A stretch of 56,497 nucleotides of DNA from Tissierellia bacterium. Lineage in GTDB: Bacteria > Bacillota > Clostridia > Tissierellales > Tepidimicrobiaceae. Position 1 is the first letter of the stretch. Every line of letters begins with the position of its first letter. The notes beneath the pieces are model-generated. The model was not told where the DNA came from, did no database searches, and worked only from the letters and a program-made list of their open reading frames with translations. Where the stretch lies: the NCBI GenBank assembly GCA_012728595.1, contig JAAYEU010000108.1, positions 1 through 56,497 of the forward strand, read 5' to 3'. Shown here piece by piece: positions 26,727 to 36,635 of the stretch. The position numbers and the translations under genes are program-made.

Positions 26727-28424
26727 TTATTCAAAATTGTATTCCGTTAATATTTTGTCTCTTCCGGTAACCTGATCATTGAAGTATTCATAGTAAGAAA
26801 TACCTAAGAAGGAGCCTGAAATATTATATAGATTGTCAAAGCCCATATGCTGTAGCGCCATTATGGCATTATAGCTTCTTTGGCTTGATCTACAGTGTAG
26901 GTATACAGGTCTATCTTTAGGTATTTCATCTACCCTCTGTCTAATTTCGCTTAGAGGAATATTGACGGCATTGATTAGATGACCTGCCTCATATTCTTCC
27001 CTTTCCCTCACATCTATAATAAAGGCATCAGTTTCTACTAACTCCCTTACCTTACTCACTGGAACCTGTCTAAATACGCCATTTAATAGGTTTAACCCTA
27101 CCATGGCAGCATGGTTTACAACATCTCTAGCAGTACCAAATATGGGTGCATAGCATAGCTCTAATTCCTTTAGATCTTCCAAAGTTCCATCCATCATAAT
27201 AATAGTTGCTATTACATCAATTCTCTTATCCACATTGCCTCTTCCAATGGCCTGGGCACCTAGTATCTTTCCTGTTGGAACTTCGAATAAGAGCTTAAAG
27301 TGTAATGGATTGCTATTTGGCATAAGCCCTACCTTGTCCTGAGGGATTATATATACAAAGTCATAATTTATACCAGCAGCTTTTGCCTGTTTCTCATTGA
27401 GACCAGTACTAGCAGCATTCATATCAAATACTTGAATAACTGAAGAGCCTATTACTCCATTATTTCTTACAGGCATATTATAGATATGGTCCGCCGCCGA
27501 TCTTGCCTGCCTTTGAGCAGGTCCAGCAAGAGCAAGCCTCGTTGGTTTGTGGGTTAATCTATTGTATACTTCAATAGCATCTCCTACTGCATAGATATCC
27601 TTATCACTAGTTCTAAAATTATGGTCTACCCTAATTCCACCTGTTTCACCAAGCTCAAGACCAGCTTCTTCAGCCAGTTTAGTTTCAGGCCTTACTCCAA
27701 TGGCTAAAACTACTGCCTCAGCCTTTACCTGTCTACCCGATTGTAGTTCTATATGATCTTTTCCTATTTTCTTAACACCATCACTAAGTATTAAATCTAC
27801 TCCTTGGTCCATCAATTCCTTGTGCAATATTTGAACCATGTCATAATCAAATGGTGCCATAACTTGATCCAAGGCTTCTACTAAAGAAACCTTTAAACCT
27901 GCTAAGCGTAAATTCTCTACTACTTCTAGCCCTATAAAGCCTCCACCAACTACTGCTATTTCTTTAATGTTGTTTTTTTTGATATAGGTGTTTAAGTTAT
28001 CTATATCCACTACATTTCTTACTGTAAATACATTTTCGTTATTGACTCCCTCTATACTAGCTGGACGGATTGGACTTGCTCCTGGTGAAAGAACTAGTTT
28101 GTCGTAATGTTCTTCATACTCCTCTCCGGTAGTCAAATCCTTGACTAAAATAGTCTTTTGCTCCCTATTGATTTTGATTACTTCATTTTCTACCCTAACT
28201 TCTATATTATATTGTGATTTAAATGTTTCTGGGTCCATTAATACCAATGAGTCCACATCTTCTACTATTCCACTTAAATGAAAAGGTAAGGCACAGTTAG
28301 AAAATGATACATGGGGTCCCTTTTCAAAAATTATAATTTCTGCTGATTCATCCAGTCTTCTCGCTCTTGCAGCTGCAGATGCTCCACCTGCAACTCCACC
28401 TACCACTAAAATCCTTTTACTCAT
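26727..28424 (-). CDS. CoA-disulfide reductase / rhodanese fusion
   Basis: A 565-residue flavoprotein. Residues 1-445 are a pyridine nucleotide-disulfide reductase with two Rossmann motifs (VVGGVAGGASAAAR and VVGGGFIGLEVVE) and the single catalytic C44 in SFSNCALPF, as in CoA-disulfide reductases. Residues about 455-545 are a rhodanese domain with C511 in LHCRSSQRS. Such fusions (CoADR-Rhd, Npsr) reduce CoA persulfide or polysulfide and transfer sulfane sulfur. ATG at 28424 follows AGGAGG. It lies between an APC permease and a full YeeE/YedE gene, 40 bases after the latter; all three likely form one operon. It probably feeds imported sulfane sulfur to TusA or to sulfide. Confidence 0.92.
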   Translation of the reverse strand: MSKRILVVGGVAGGASAAARARRLDESAEIIIFEKGPHVSFSNCALPFHLSGIVEDVDSLVLMDPETFKSQYNIEVRVENEVIKINREQKTILVKDLTTGEEYEEHYDKLVLSPGASPIRPASIEGVNNENVFTVRNVVDIDNLNTYIKKNNIKEIAVVGGGFIGLEVVENLRLAGLKVSLVEALDQVMAPFDYDMVQILHKELMDQGVDLILSDGVKKIGKDHIELQSGRQVKAEAVVLAIGVRPETKLAEEAGLELGETGGIRVDHNFRTSDKDIYAVGDAIEVYNRLTHKPTRLALAGPAQRQARSAADHIYNMPVRNNGVIGSSVIQVFDMNAASTGLNEKQAKAAGINYDFVYIIPQDKVGLMPNSNPLHFKLLFEVPTGKILGAQAIGRGNVDKRIDVIATIIMMDGTLEDLKELELCYAPIFGTARDVVNHAAMVGLNLLNGVFRQVPVSKVRELVETDAFIIDVREREEYEAGHLINAVNIPLSEIRQRVDEIPKDRPVYLHCRSSQRSYNAIMALQHMGFDNLYNISGSFLGISYYEYFNDQVTGRDKILTEYNFE

Positions 28425-28464
28425 CACATTTCCTCCTTTTTATAATTCAAAATAGTTATAAATA

Positions 28465-29784
28465 TTAATTTACATTCCACTTTTTAGCACATGTATTGCC
28501 TATAGTGCCTCCAATCACCATAAAGATTAAGAATAACCATCCTGAAAGTGAGAAGTGGGAAATTGAAGTATATAAGGCACCAGCATTACAACCATTTGCC
28601 ATACGAGTACCTAATCCCATGCATATACCACCCAAGGCATAGAAGAAAGCTTGTTTTTTAGTAATTTTTAATTCCTCTGTAAATGTTTCCCTAAACTTTC
28701 CAGCAGTTAAAAGATAAATTGCTGTACCTACTACTATACCAAAGTTTTGTACTGAAGATCCATGTTCGAAAAATGGTGTTGTGAAAAGCTCTGGTGATTG
28801 CTTAGTGAATGAAGCTATAGACTCAGGCGAAACACCAAAAGCCATTAATATTTTTCCAAACCATATTCCAAGGGGTGTAGAAACTCCCCAACCTGATTTA
28901 GTAACTCCCATTAAAAGTGTGAATAACAAACACAATACTATAGCTCCTTGTTTTAAGGTCCAAGGTGTAACGAAAACCTCTTCATAAGTTTCACTATCCA
29001 GCAGCCTTGGGTAAGAATATTCTTTTTTCTCTAAGGAGTCCTGTAATTTTTCCATAGGATGGCCTGTATAAGTCCCTTTTTCTTTTCTCCTTTTTTCATA
29101 TAGATAGGCTAGATAAACTACTATCCCGCAGAATATTCCTGTAAGTAATAAAGCTCCTAAATATCCTCCAATGCCATCCCATTTGAACATATCTGGTAAA
29201 AACACACCACCTCCAAAGGATTTACCAACTGATGATGAAAACCATGACTCAGTAACCCAAGTTGCACTCCTTTGAATTGGAAATCCTAAAAATACTCCTA
29301 ATCCAAAGAATATGAGAGTAATAATAGCTCTTGGCAACCCAGCTACTAGATCTGTTAACACTCCACTGGCACAACATGACGAAAATGACATTCCGAACCC
29401 GAACAATATCCCTCCCAAAACAAGTCCAAAATTAATAGGATTGATATTAAGTTTATAGATGGTTATGTCTTCTGCAGTAGATAGAAATGCTGTTGTAGAT
29501 AAGGCCGTAATGAAAAACATAAACATCAAAGTTCTCATTAGCTTAGTAGATCCAGTATTAAAGGCCCGGTTTACACTGCCTGCAAAACCTGTATAAGCTC
29601 TCATCAAAGTATAGCCTAAGGCTGTACCAATAACCAGTCTAAAAAATAACATTTCTGTTTTTAATAAAGTCTTTCCTAGAACTAGTACTAAAATAATTCC
29701 TATAAAACCTAAAATGATTTCCACCTTATTTAAGCTGATCCTAGGTGCAATCTTTGAAGAATTCAATGTAGCACCCTTATCCAT
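28465..29784 (-). CDS. Full-length YeeE/YedE-family transporter
   Basis: A 439-residue membrane protein with both YeeE halves fused. The second and third family cysteines are present (C138 in SSCCASG; C399 in NGCNAG), but the first is replaced: G66 in YTGFAGSVNR lies where the split protein has C57 in FCFAA. This subfamily is common beside rhodanese and persulfide enzymes. It probably imports thiosulfate or another sulfur (or selenium) oxyanion, but the changed site suggests a different substrate or mechanism from the split paralogue. ATG follows GGGGAGG. It heads the minus-strand operon with the CoA-disulfide reductase. Confidence 0.87.
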   Translation of the reverse strand: MDKGATLNSSKIAPRISLNKVEIILGFIGIILVLVLGKTLLKTEMLFFRLVIGTALGYTLMRAYTGFAGSVNRAFNTGSTKLMRTLMFMFFITALSTTAFLSTAEDITIYKLNINPINFGLVLGGILFGFGMSFSSCCASGVLTDLVAGLPRAIITLIFFGLGVFLGFPIQRSATWVTESWFSSSVGKSFGGGVFLPDMFKWDGIGGYLGALLLTGIFCGIVVYLAYLYEKRRKEKGTYTGHPMEKLQDSLEKKEYSYPRLLDSETYEEVFVTPWTLKQGAIVLCLLFTLLMGVTKSGWGVSTPLGIWFGKILMAFGVSPESIASFTKQSPELFTTPFFEHGSSVQNFGIVVGTAIYLLTAGKFRETFTEELKITKKQAFFYALGGICMGLGTRMANGCNAGALYTSISHFSLSGWLFLIFMVIGGTIGNTCAKKWNVN

Positions 29785-30043
29785 TTCATCTACCTCCCCT
29801 TATCTTTTTATATATCTATGTTTATTATATAACTAACAATCCCTGATAGATAATTACACTTTCTTATGCTGTATTAGTAATTTTAATAGCAAATAAATTT
29901 TAAAATGGAAAATTTCCAAGGGCAAAATATGGCAACTATTAGTTGCATAGCATATTATCTTTGAATTTATGCTATAATAATGGCGTATGTTATTAAATGG
30001 AAGGATTCAACTATAAGAAAAGGAAATATTAGGAGGACAAATT

Positions 30044-30991
30044 ATGTGCACAGGTATAAAAATGGATTATGAGGACGGTTGTGTCCTAGGAAGAACTATG
30101 GATTATGAAGTGCCTTTAGATTATAATGTCTTGTATTTGCCAAGAAATTATAATTATTGTAAGGATTTAATGGGAAAACCACTCTATTCAAAATATAAAA
30201 TGTTAGGTATATGTTTTAGTAATAAAAATCCATTAAAGGACGGAGTAAACGAGCATGGACTAATTGGTATTACAAACGCCTTTTCGGGTTTTAATCTTTA
30301 TGATAACCAAGTGAAAGCTGGAAAAGTTAATATTTCTAGTTTAGATTATTTCACATATGCTCTCGCAAATTACAAATCGGTGGAGGAGTTGGTTGATGAT
30401 TTACCAAATGTCCATATATCTACTAGGGATTATAGGGGAGAAAGCGTAATATCAGCAGATTTCCACTTTATGTTTGCCGATTCCACTAAAAAGTGTGTTG
30501 TCGTTGAACCTAAAGAAAAAAAGTTGGTATGTTATGAAAATCCTTATGGTATAATGACCAATTCACCGGCTTTTCAATCCCATATTCGAAGACTTAAGAA
30601 AGTTTTAGATTTAGACAATCTTGAAAATTTTAACTCTGTTAAGAATTTGCCAGGAGGATATGATCCCACATCTAGGTTTATTAAAGCCTTCTATCTAACT
30701 AAGATGCATGTTAAACCTAATAATTATAAGGAAGCCCTTTCATATTGCTATAATGTATTAGGCGCCATGGCTTTACCCAATGGCTTTATCAGAAATAAGA
30801 AATATAATTATAATACCTATACTAGATATATTTGTGTATATGACTCAAAACAAAAGCTACTGACAGTAAAATCTGATACCAATCCAACGGTTTATCGATT
30901 GGGATTTGAAGATATAAAAAGAGAGGATGAAAGACAGGCATTTTTCTTAGAAACCGAATTTTTGACTAAAAAATTGGATAATAAAAGCTAA
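30044..30991 (+). CDS. Linear amide C-N hydrolase, choloylglycine/penicillin V acylase family
   Basis: A 315-residue Ntn-hydrolase. The second residue is cysteine (MCTGIK), the nucleophile set free when Met is removed. GRTMDYE, GVNEHGLIGITNAF and a conserved asparagine (NPYGIMTNSP) match bile-salt hydrolase and penicillin V acylase relatives. It cleaves an amide bond in the cytosol; the substrate may be a bile salt, acyl-homoserine lactone, or N-acyl amino acid. ATG follows AGGAGG. The gene stands alone with a terminator downstream shared with glpK. No sign of transfer. Confidence 0.9.
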   Translation: MCTGIKMDYEDGCVLGRTMDYEVPLDYNVLYLPRNYNYCKDLMGKPLYSKYKMLGICFSNKNPLKDGVNEHGLIGITNAFSGFNLYDNQVKAGKVNISSLDYFTYALANYKSVEELVDDLPNVHISTRDYRGESVISADFHFMFADSTKKCVVVEPKEKKLVCYENPYGIMTNSPAFQSHIRRLKKVLDLDNLENFNSVKNLPGGYDPTSRFIKAFYLTKMHVKPNNYKEALSYCYNVLGAMALPNGFIRNKKYNYNTYTRYICVYDSKQKLLTVKSDTNPTVYRLGFEDIKREDERQAFFLETEFLTKKLDNKS

Positions 30992-31061
30992 TCCTTAATA
31001 GAAACATTAGAAGCTTTTCTTTTGGATAACAGTATAGTAATAAAAATAGGACTTTTCCCAT

Positions 31062-31088
31062 AAAAGAGGATGGCTGAGCCATCCTCTT

Positions 31089-31090
<2 letters not shown>
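31062..31090. terminator. Bidirectional terminator between amide hydrolase and glpK
   Basis: AAAAGAGGATGGC (31062-31074) pairs with GCCATCCTCTTTT (31078-31090) around TGA. It ends the glycerol operon on minus and can serve the amide hydrolase gene on plus. Confidence 0.85.
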
Positions 31091-32612
<1,522 letters not shown>

Positions 32613-32619
32613 TTAAAAT

Positions 32620-33348
32620 TTATACCCATAGGTTTGTAAATAGCTGGTATACAAAGGCTCCTAACACTCCACCAATTATTGGTCCTAATATTGGTACCCA
32701 AGCATAATCCCAGTCAGAATCCCTCTTTCCAGGTATAGGAAGTATTGCATGGGCAATCCTTGGTCCTAAATCCCTAGCTGGATTTATGGCATAACCCGTT
32801 GGTCCACCTAAACTCAACCCTATGCCCCACACTAAGAAACCTGCTAATAAGGCGGATAGAGCCCCTACATTATTGTTAGCATGATTAATACCTAAGATTC
32901 CAACAACCAACATAAAAGTACCAATTATTTCAGTAATCATATTGGATGCTTTATTTCTAATAGCTGGTGCGGTACAAAATACCCCTAATTTTGCATCTGC
33001 ATCATCAGTTGCTGCAAAATGATCCCTATAGGATAGGTAAACTAAAACCGCTCCTACAAATCCTCCTAATAACTGGGCTATGATATATCCTGGAACTAAA
33101 GACCAAGAAATATTTCCGATTGCAGCAAAACCAATAGTTAATGCTGGATTAAGGTGGGCTCCACTAACCCAACCTGTAATATAGGCTGCAATTGCAACAG
33201 CCAACCCCCAAGCTGTTGTTATTACAATCCAACCCGAATTATTCCCCTTAGAATCCTTTAGGACAACGTTTGCTACTACCCCATCTCCTAAGAGGATTAA
33301 CAACATTGTACCAAAAAATTCACCAAAATACATGCCCATACTAGACAT
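32620..33348 (-). CDS. glpF: Glycerol uptake facilitator
   Basis: A 242-residue aquaglyceroporin letting glycerol diffuse into the cell. Two NPA motifs are present: HLNPALT (65-71) and INPARDLGPR, the latter with the aspartate after the arginine that marks glycerol-conducting members over strict water channels. Six membrane segments are visible. ATG start behind AAGGGGG. It lies 31 bases ahead of glpK on the same strand. Confidence 0.97.
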   Translation of the reverse strand: MSSMGMYFGEFFGTMLLILLGDGVVANVVLKDSKGNNSGWIVITTAWGLAVAIAAYITGWVSGAHLNPALTIGFAAIGNISWSLVPGYIIAQLLGGFVGAVLVYLSYRDHFAATDDADAKLGVFCTAPAIRNKASNMITEIIGTFMLVVGILGINHANNNVGALSALLAGFLVWGIGLSLGGPTGYAINPARDLGPRIAHAILPIPGKRDSDWDYAWVPILGPIIGGVLGAFVYQLFTNLWV

Positions 33349-33433
33349 AAACTTTCCCCCTTTTATTAATTTTAATCACTGTTAAAGTTTAATATTGCTA
33401 ACCTCTTCCTACCACCCCCTCAAATTTCATAAG

Positions 33434-33997
33434 CTACATATACCAAACTTTTTCATTGCTAGTAGATATAGCAACAGCTCCTGCTTTAAGACTTGCTATT
33501 ACGTCTTCTTTCTCTTTAATAAGGCCTCCAGTAATTACTGGAATATTGGTTTCTGAAATTACATTTTCAATTATTTTAGGCATAATTCCAGGCAATATCT
33601 CTACAGCATTAGGCCTTGTACCCTTTATGGAGTTAATGCCAGAATCTAGGGCTAATGAATCTAATATGAATAACCTTTGAATGACAAATAGCTTTAACTC
33701 CTTAGCGGTCTTAACTAAATTGGCTTTTGTGGTTATAATTCCATCTAATTTAATATGGGTATGAAGAAATCTAATGGCTACATCATCCCGAGAAAGTCCA
33801 TCTATTAAATCTACATGGACATATACCAACTTACCGCTTTCCTTCAGCTTATAAACCACAGCAGCTAAATCTAATATATTTCCCGTTAGCAAAAACACAA
33901 CCTTACAAGGCGATTGAATGACCTTATCAATTTTGTTTAAATCATTTATTGCTGCAATAATCGGGTTTTGGCTTATGGCCTTAAAGAAATTTCCCAT
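33434..33997 (-). CDS. glpP: Glycerol-3-phosphate-responsive antiterminator
   Basis: A 187-residue GlpP: family features are VVFLLTGNI (about 31-39), YVHVDLIDGLS (about 57-67) and TRPNAVEILPGIMPKII. The protein binds leader mRNA when glycerol-3-phosphate is present and prevents early termination upstream of glycerol genes. ATG after GGGGGAAAA. It sits inside the operon it probably controls, between dhaM and glpF. Two candidate RNA targets are in the window: leader terminators at 36185-36238 (minus) and 36572-36612 (plus). Confidence 0.95.
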   Translation of the reverse strand: MGNFFKAISQNPIIAAINDLNKIDKVIQSPCKVVFLLTGNILDLAAVVYKLKESGKLVYVHVDLIDGLSRDDVAIRFLHTHIKLDGIITTKANLVKTAKELKLFVIQRLFILDSLALDSGINSIKGTRPNAVEILPGIMPKIIENVISETNIPVITGGLIKEKEDVIASLKAGAVAISTSNEKVWYM

Positions 33998-34023
33998 CGT
34001 TTTTCCCCCTCTAAAAAATTGAG

Positions 34024-34431
34024 TTAAGGCTGTTCCTGCAATTTTTTGGTTGTCCGTGCTTCTTCTGCAGCTTTTAATACATCTTCCATATTATTAGATA
34101 TATATGCTTGTACTGCTACCGATATACTACCTTCTACAATAGGAGTGTCTAAAATAATTACTTTTTTTCTTACTTTCTCTTCTAACAGTTCAATAGCAAG
34201 TTCTGCATTCATTAAAGAGCTTCCTATATCTACAATGATTCCAACTCCATCCTCATCATAGACTTTTTCTATGGCCTCCTTAATCCTTATAGGATCCGTT
34301 CCAATCCTTCCATCTTTGGTGCCCCCTGCAGGGATAATCTTAATTTCTTCATCCACCATTTCATAACAAAGCTCTACTATTCCTTCTGCAATTTTGGGGC
34401 TATGGGATACAATTACTAAACCAATCACCAT
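34024..34431 (-). CDS. dhaM: PTS-dependent dihydroxyacetone kinase, phosphoryl donor subunit DhaM
   Basis: A 135-residue single EIIA-mannose-type domain, without the extra HPr and EI parts found in E. coli DhaM. The phosphorylated histidine is in VIVSHSPKIAEG (H10). It passes phosphate from HPr to the ADP bound in DhaL. ATG at 34431 lies only three bases after AGGAGG; the GTG one codon later (34428) has the better spacing. Preceded by dhaL with 7 bases between. Confidence 0.94.
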   Translation of the reverse strand: MVIGLVIVSHSPKIAEGIVELCYEMVDEEIKIIPAGGTKDGRIGTDPIRIKEAIEKVYDEDGVGIIVDIGSSLMNAELAIELLEEKVRKKVIILDTPIVEGSISVAVQAYISNNMEDVLKAAEEARTTKKLQEQP

Positions 34432-34438
34432 TATCCTC

Positions 34439-35071
34439 CTAATTTTTTTCTAATACCTGGTTAATAGACTTAATCAAGATATAACTCGAAGTGGCCCCTG
34501 GATCTTGATGTCCGATGCTCCTTTCACCTAAATAACTGGCTCTTCCCTTTCTAGCTATAATGGTTTTAGTATATTCAACACCTTTCAAGGCAGATTCTTC
34601 AGCCCTCTTAAAGGCTATTTTGCTGTCTTCTCCTTCTTCATAAGCTGATTTAAGGGTTTCAAAAGCGGGAATAAGAGCATCTAACATAGTTTTATCCCCT
34701 TGATCAGATTTTCCCCTCATCTTTATACCTTCAATTGCCTCATGAAACATATTTATAACATCTTTCCTATCTATTTTCCCTTTTCCCTCTACTACTTTAG
34801 CTGCCCTTAAAAAAGCCGTTCCATATAAGGGGCCGGAAGCGCCGCCTACTGTAGAGATTAAAGTCATGGCTATAGTCTTTAGAATATAGCCCCAATCCTT
34901 TCCTTCCATTTCCCCTAGTTTTTCATGAACTGCAGAAAAGCCCTTAGCCATATTTATTCCATGGTCTGAATCCCCTATGGCTCTATCCAGCTCTGTTAAT
35001 AACTCCTTATTTTCTATTATATTTTTTGACATATTCCTTACTATTTCTAATAATAATGAAGTGCTTGCCAT
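34439..35071 (-). CDS. dhaL: Dihydroxyacetone kinase ADP-binding subunit DhaL
   Basis: A 210-residue all-helical subunit holding ADP permanently as a phosphate carrier. AIGDSDHGINMAKGF (about 31-45) supplies the magnesium-binding aspartates, and GPLYGTAFLRAA and DPGATSSYI match the family. ATG after GGAGGG. It is the second gene of dhaK-dhaL-dhaM, which converts dihydroxyacetone to dihydroxyacetone phosphate using phosphoenolpyruvate. Confidence 0.96.
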   Translation of the reverse strand: MASTSLLLEIVRNMSKNIIENKELLTELDRAIGDSDHGINMAKGFSAVHEKLGEMEGKDWGYILKTIAMTLISTVGGASGPLYGTAFLRAAKVVEGKGKIDRKDVINMFHEAIEGIKMRGKSDQGDKTMLDALIPAFETLKSAYEEGEDSKIAFKRAEESALKGVEYTKTIIARKGRASYLGERSIGHQDPGATSSYILIKSINQVLEKN

Positions 35072-35091
35072 ATTAATCCCTCCATTATATA

Positions 35092-36087
35092 CTAGATTTG
35101 CTTAAATGCAGGTGTATTTGCTCTGTCATCTAATAATCCCTTCAGTTCCTCATCTAATTTTAATAGTGAAATTGAAACTCCAGCCATTTCCAAAGAGGTC
35201 ATGTAATTGCCTACTAGAGTTTTATATACTTTTATTCCATTGTCTTCGAGGATTTTGTGGGCTTCCCTATTAACTATATATAGTTCCATTAATGGAGTTC
35301 CTCCTAATCCATTGACTAATACTGCTACTTCTTCATTAACAAATCTCTTATCCCTTATTATCCTATCTAATAATATGGTCGTAATTTCCCTTGCAGTTTT
35401 AATCTTTTCCTTATGGGTTCCTGGTTCTCCGTGAATGCCTAGGCCAATTTCCATTTCATCTTCCCCTATTTCAAAACTTGGTTTACCTGCTGCCGGAACT
35501 ATACATGGTGTTAGGGACATCCCCATAGAACGAACATTTTCTATTGCCTTTTCTGCCACCCTTTTAACCTCTAATAAATCCAATCCCCTTTCTGCTGCTG
35601 CCCCTGCTATTTTATGTACTAAAATGGTTCCTGCTATTCCCCTTCTACCGACAGTATAAGTAGAATCCTCTACAGCCACATCGTCATTTACTATTACCTT
35701 TTCAACTTTTATGCCTTCCAGCTCCGCCATTTCTGCTGCCATTTCAAAATTCATCACATCGCCCGTATAGTTTTTAATTATCAATAATACCCCCTTTCCC
35801 CCATCTACAGCTTTAATTCCCTTATAAACTTCTTCAGGTGTTGGCGATGTAAACACTTCTCCAGCTACTGCTCCATCTAACATACCTAATCCTACAAAAC
35901 CTCCATGAGAAGGTTCGTGACCACTTCCGCCTCCGCTTATTAGAGCAACTTTTCCCTTTACTGGTGCATCCTTCCTAACTACAACATTGCTACCTTCTAA
36001 CCTTTTAATGAATTCTGGATGAGCTTTTACCATACCCTGGAGCATTTCCTCTACTACCCTGTCCCTATCATTGATTATCTTTTTCAA
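35092..36087 (-). CDS. dhaK: Dihydroxyacetone kinase substrate-binding subunit DhaK
   Basis: About 331 residues. GGGSGHEPSHGGFVG forms the dihydroxyacetone site and the covalent-binding histidine is in GLGIHGEPGTH (about residue 218). TTG at 36087 is chosen: AGGGGTG lies six bases upstream, while the longer frame from 36096 would bury that site. First gene of the glycerol operon; its leader holds a promoter (36300-36328) and a terminator hairpin (36185-36238), so expression probably needs antitermination. Confidence 0.96.
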   Translation of the reverse strand: MKKIINDRDRVVEEMLQGMVKAHPEFIKRLEGSNVVVRKDAPVKGKVALISGGGSGHEPSHGGFVGLGMLDGAVAGEVFTSPTPEEVYKGIKAVDGGKGVLLIIKNYTGDVMNFEMAAEMAELEGIKVEKVIVNDDVAVEDSTYTVGRRGIAGTILVHKIAGAAAERGLDLLEVKRVAEKAIENVRSMGMSLTPCIVPAAGKPSFEIGEDEMEIGLGIHGEPGTHKEKIKTAREITTILLDRIIRDKRFVNEEVAVLVNGLGGTPLMELYIVNREAHKILEDNGIKVYKTLVGNYMTSLEMAGVSISLLKLDEELKGLLDDRANTPAFKQI

Positions 36088-36184
36088 AAAAATCACCCCT
36101 ATTAAAATACTTTTGATCTGAAATTATAATTTATGTACCCTATTTTAAGCATATTGTAAGGAAAATGATTTATGTATATAAGTA

Positions 36185-36238
36185 CAAAAAGCCACAACTA
36201 TTTAACCTATTCATCGATAGGTTAAACAAATTGCGGCT
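36185..36238 (-). terminator. Leader terminator before dhaK, candidate GlpP target
   Basis: On the minus strand AGCCGCAA (36231-36238) pairs with TTGTGGCT (36190-36197), and inside it TTTAACCTAT pairs with ATAGGTTAAA (36201-36226). Five T residues follow. It lies between the dhaK promoter and start, with no upstream gene on that strand to terminate, so it looks like an attenuator controlled by GlpP. Confidence 0.75.
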
Positions 36239-36299
36239 CTCTTCTTCTCCACCGAATATTTATTTGCAAAATCTCCGTATTTACTACAGATGATAGCAG

Positions 36300-36328
36300 A
36301 TGATAGCATAAATCCAATTTCACGTCAA
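36300..36328 (-). promoter_or_regulatory. Sigma-A promoter of the dha-glp operon
   Basis: TTGACG (36323-36328) and TATCAT (36300-36305) with 17 bases between. Transcription would begin near 36293 and run about 205 bases before dhaK, through the leader terminator. A direct repeat GATGATAGCA overlaps the -10 region (36289-36308). Confidence 0.75.
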
Positions 36329-36505
36329 GAATATTTTGAAAATTTCTACATAAACCTTTCAAGCTTAAAATATCCAAGTCTCTCCAGATAATATGTTAAT
36401 ATTATAATGAGTTGCTGTATGTGAATATTATTATCCATCGGCACCTGGTATAATATATGATAAACCTTTCAGTATTATGAATATTTTGAATTATTAAATC
36501 TCTAC

Positions 36506-36534
36506 TTTACTTTTTTCTAATATAATAATATAAT
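36506..36534 (+). promoter_or_regulatory. Sigma-A promoter of the glycerol-3-phosphate dehydrogenase genes
   Basis: TTTACT (36506-36511) and TATAAT (36529-36534) are 17 bases apart. The leader runs about 95 bases to the first start codon and includes a terminator. Confidence 0.65.
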
Positions 36535-36571
36535 AATAGTGAGAAAACTAAATACATGGTTGAGAATGGAG

Positions 36572-36612
36572 AACCACATTCTTGCCCGAAAAGGGTAAGG
36601 TGTGGTTTTTTA
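36572..36612 (+). terminator. Leader terminator before the GlpA-like gene, candidate GlpP target
   Basis: AACCACA (36572-36578) pairs with TGTGGTT (36601-36607), and CTTGCCC with GGGTAAG inside, loop GAAAA; a T run follows. It lies between promoter and start. Its outer arms (CCACA/TGTGG) resemble those of the divergent dhaK leader (GCCGCAA/TTGTGGC), as expected of two targets of one RNA-binding protein. Confidence 0.75.
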
Positions 36613-36635
36613 TTTTCTTCAAAGGGGGTTTTTTT

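Noticed and set aside
36289-36308. Direct repeat GATGATAGCA x2 as a mobile-element scar or operator
   Set aside because: Only ten bases long, overlapping the -10 box of the dha promoter; too short to claim more.
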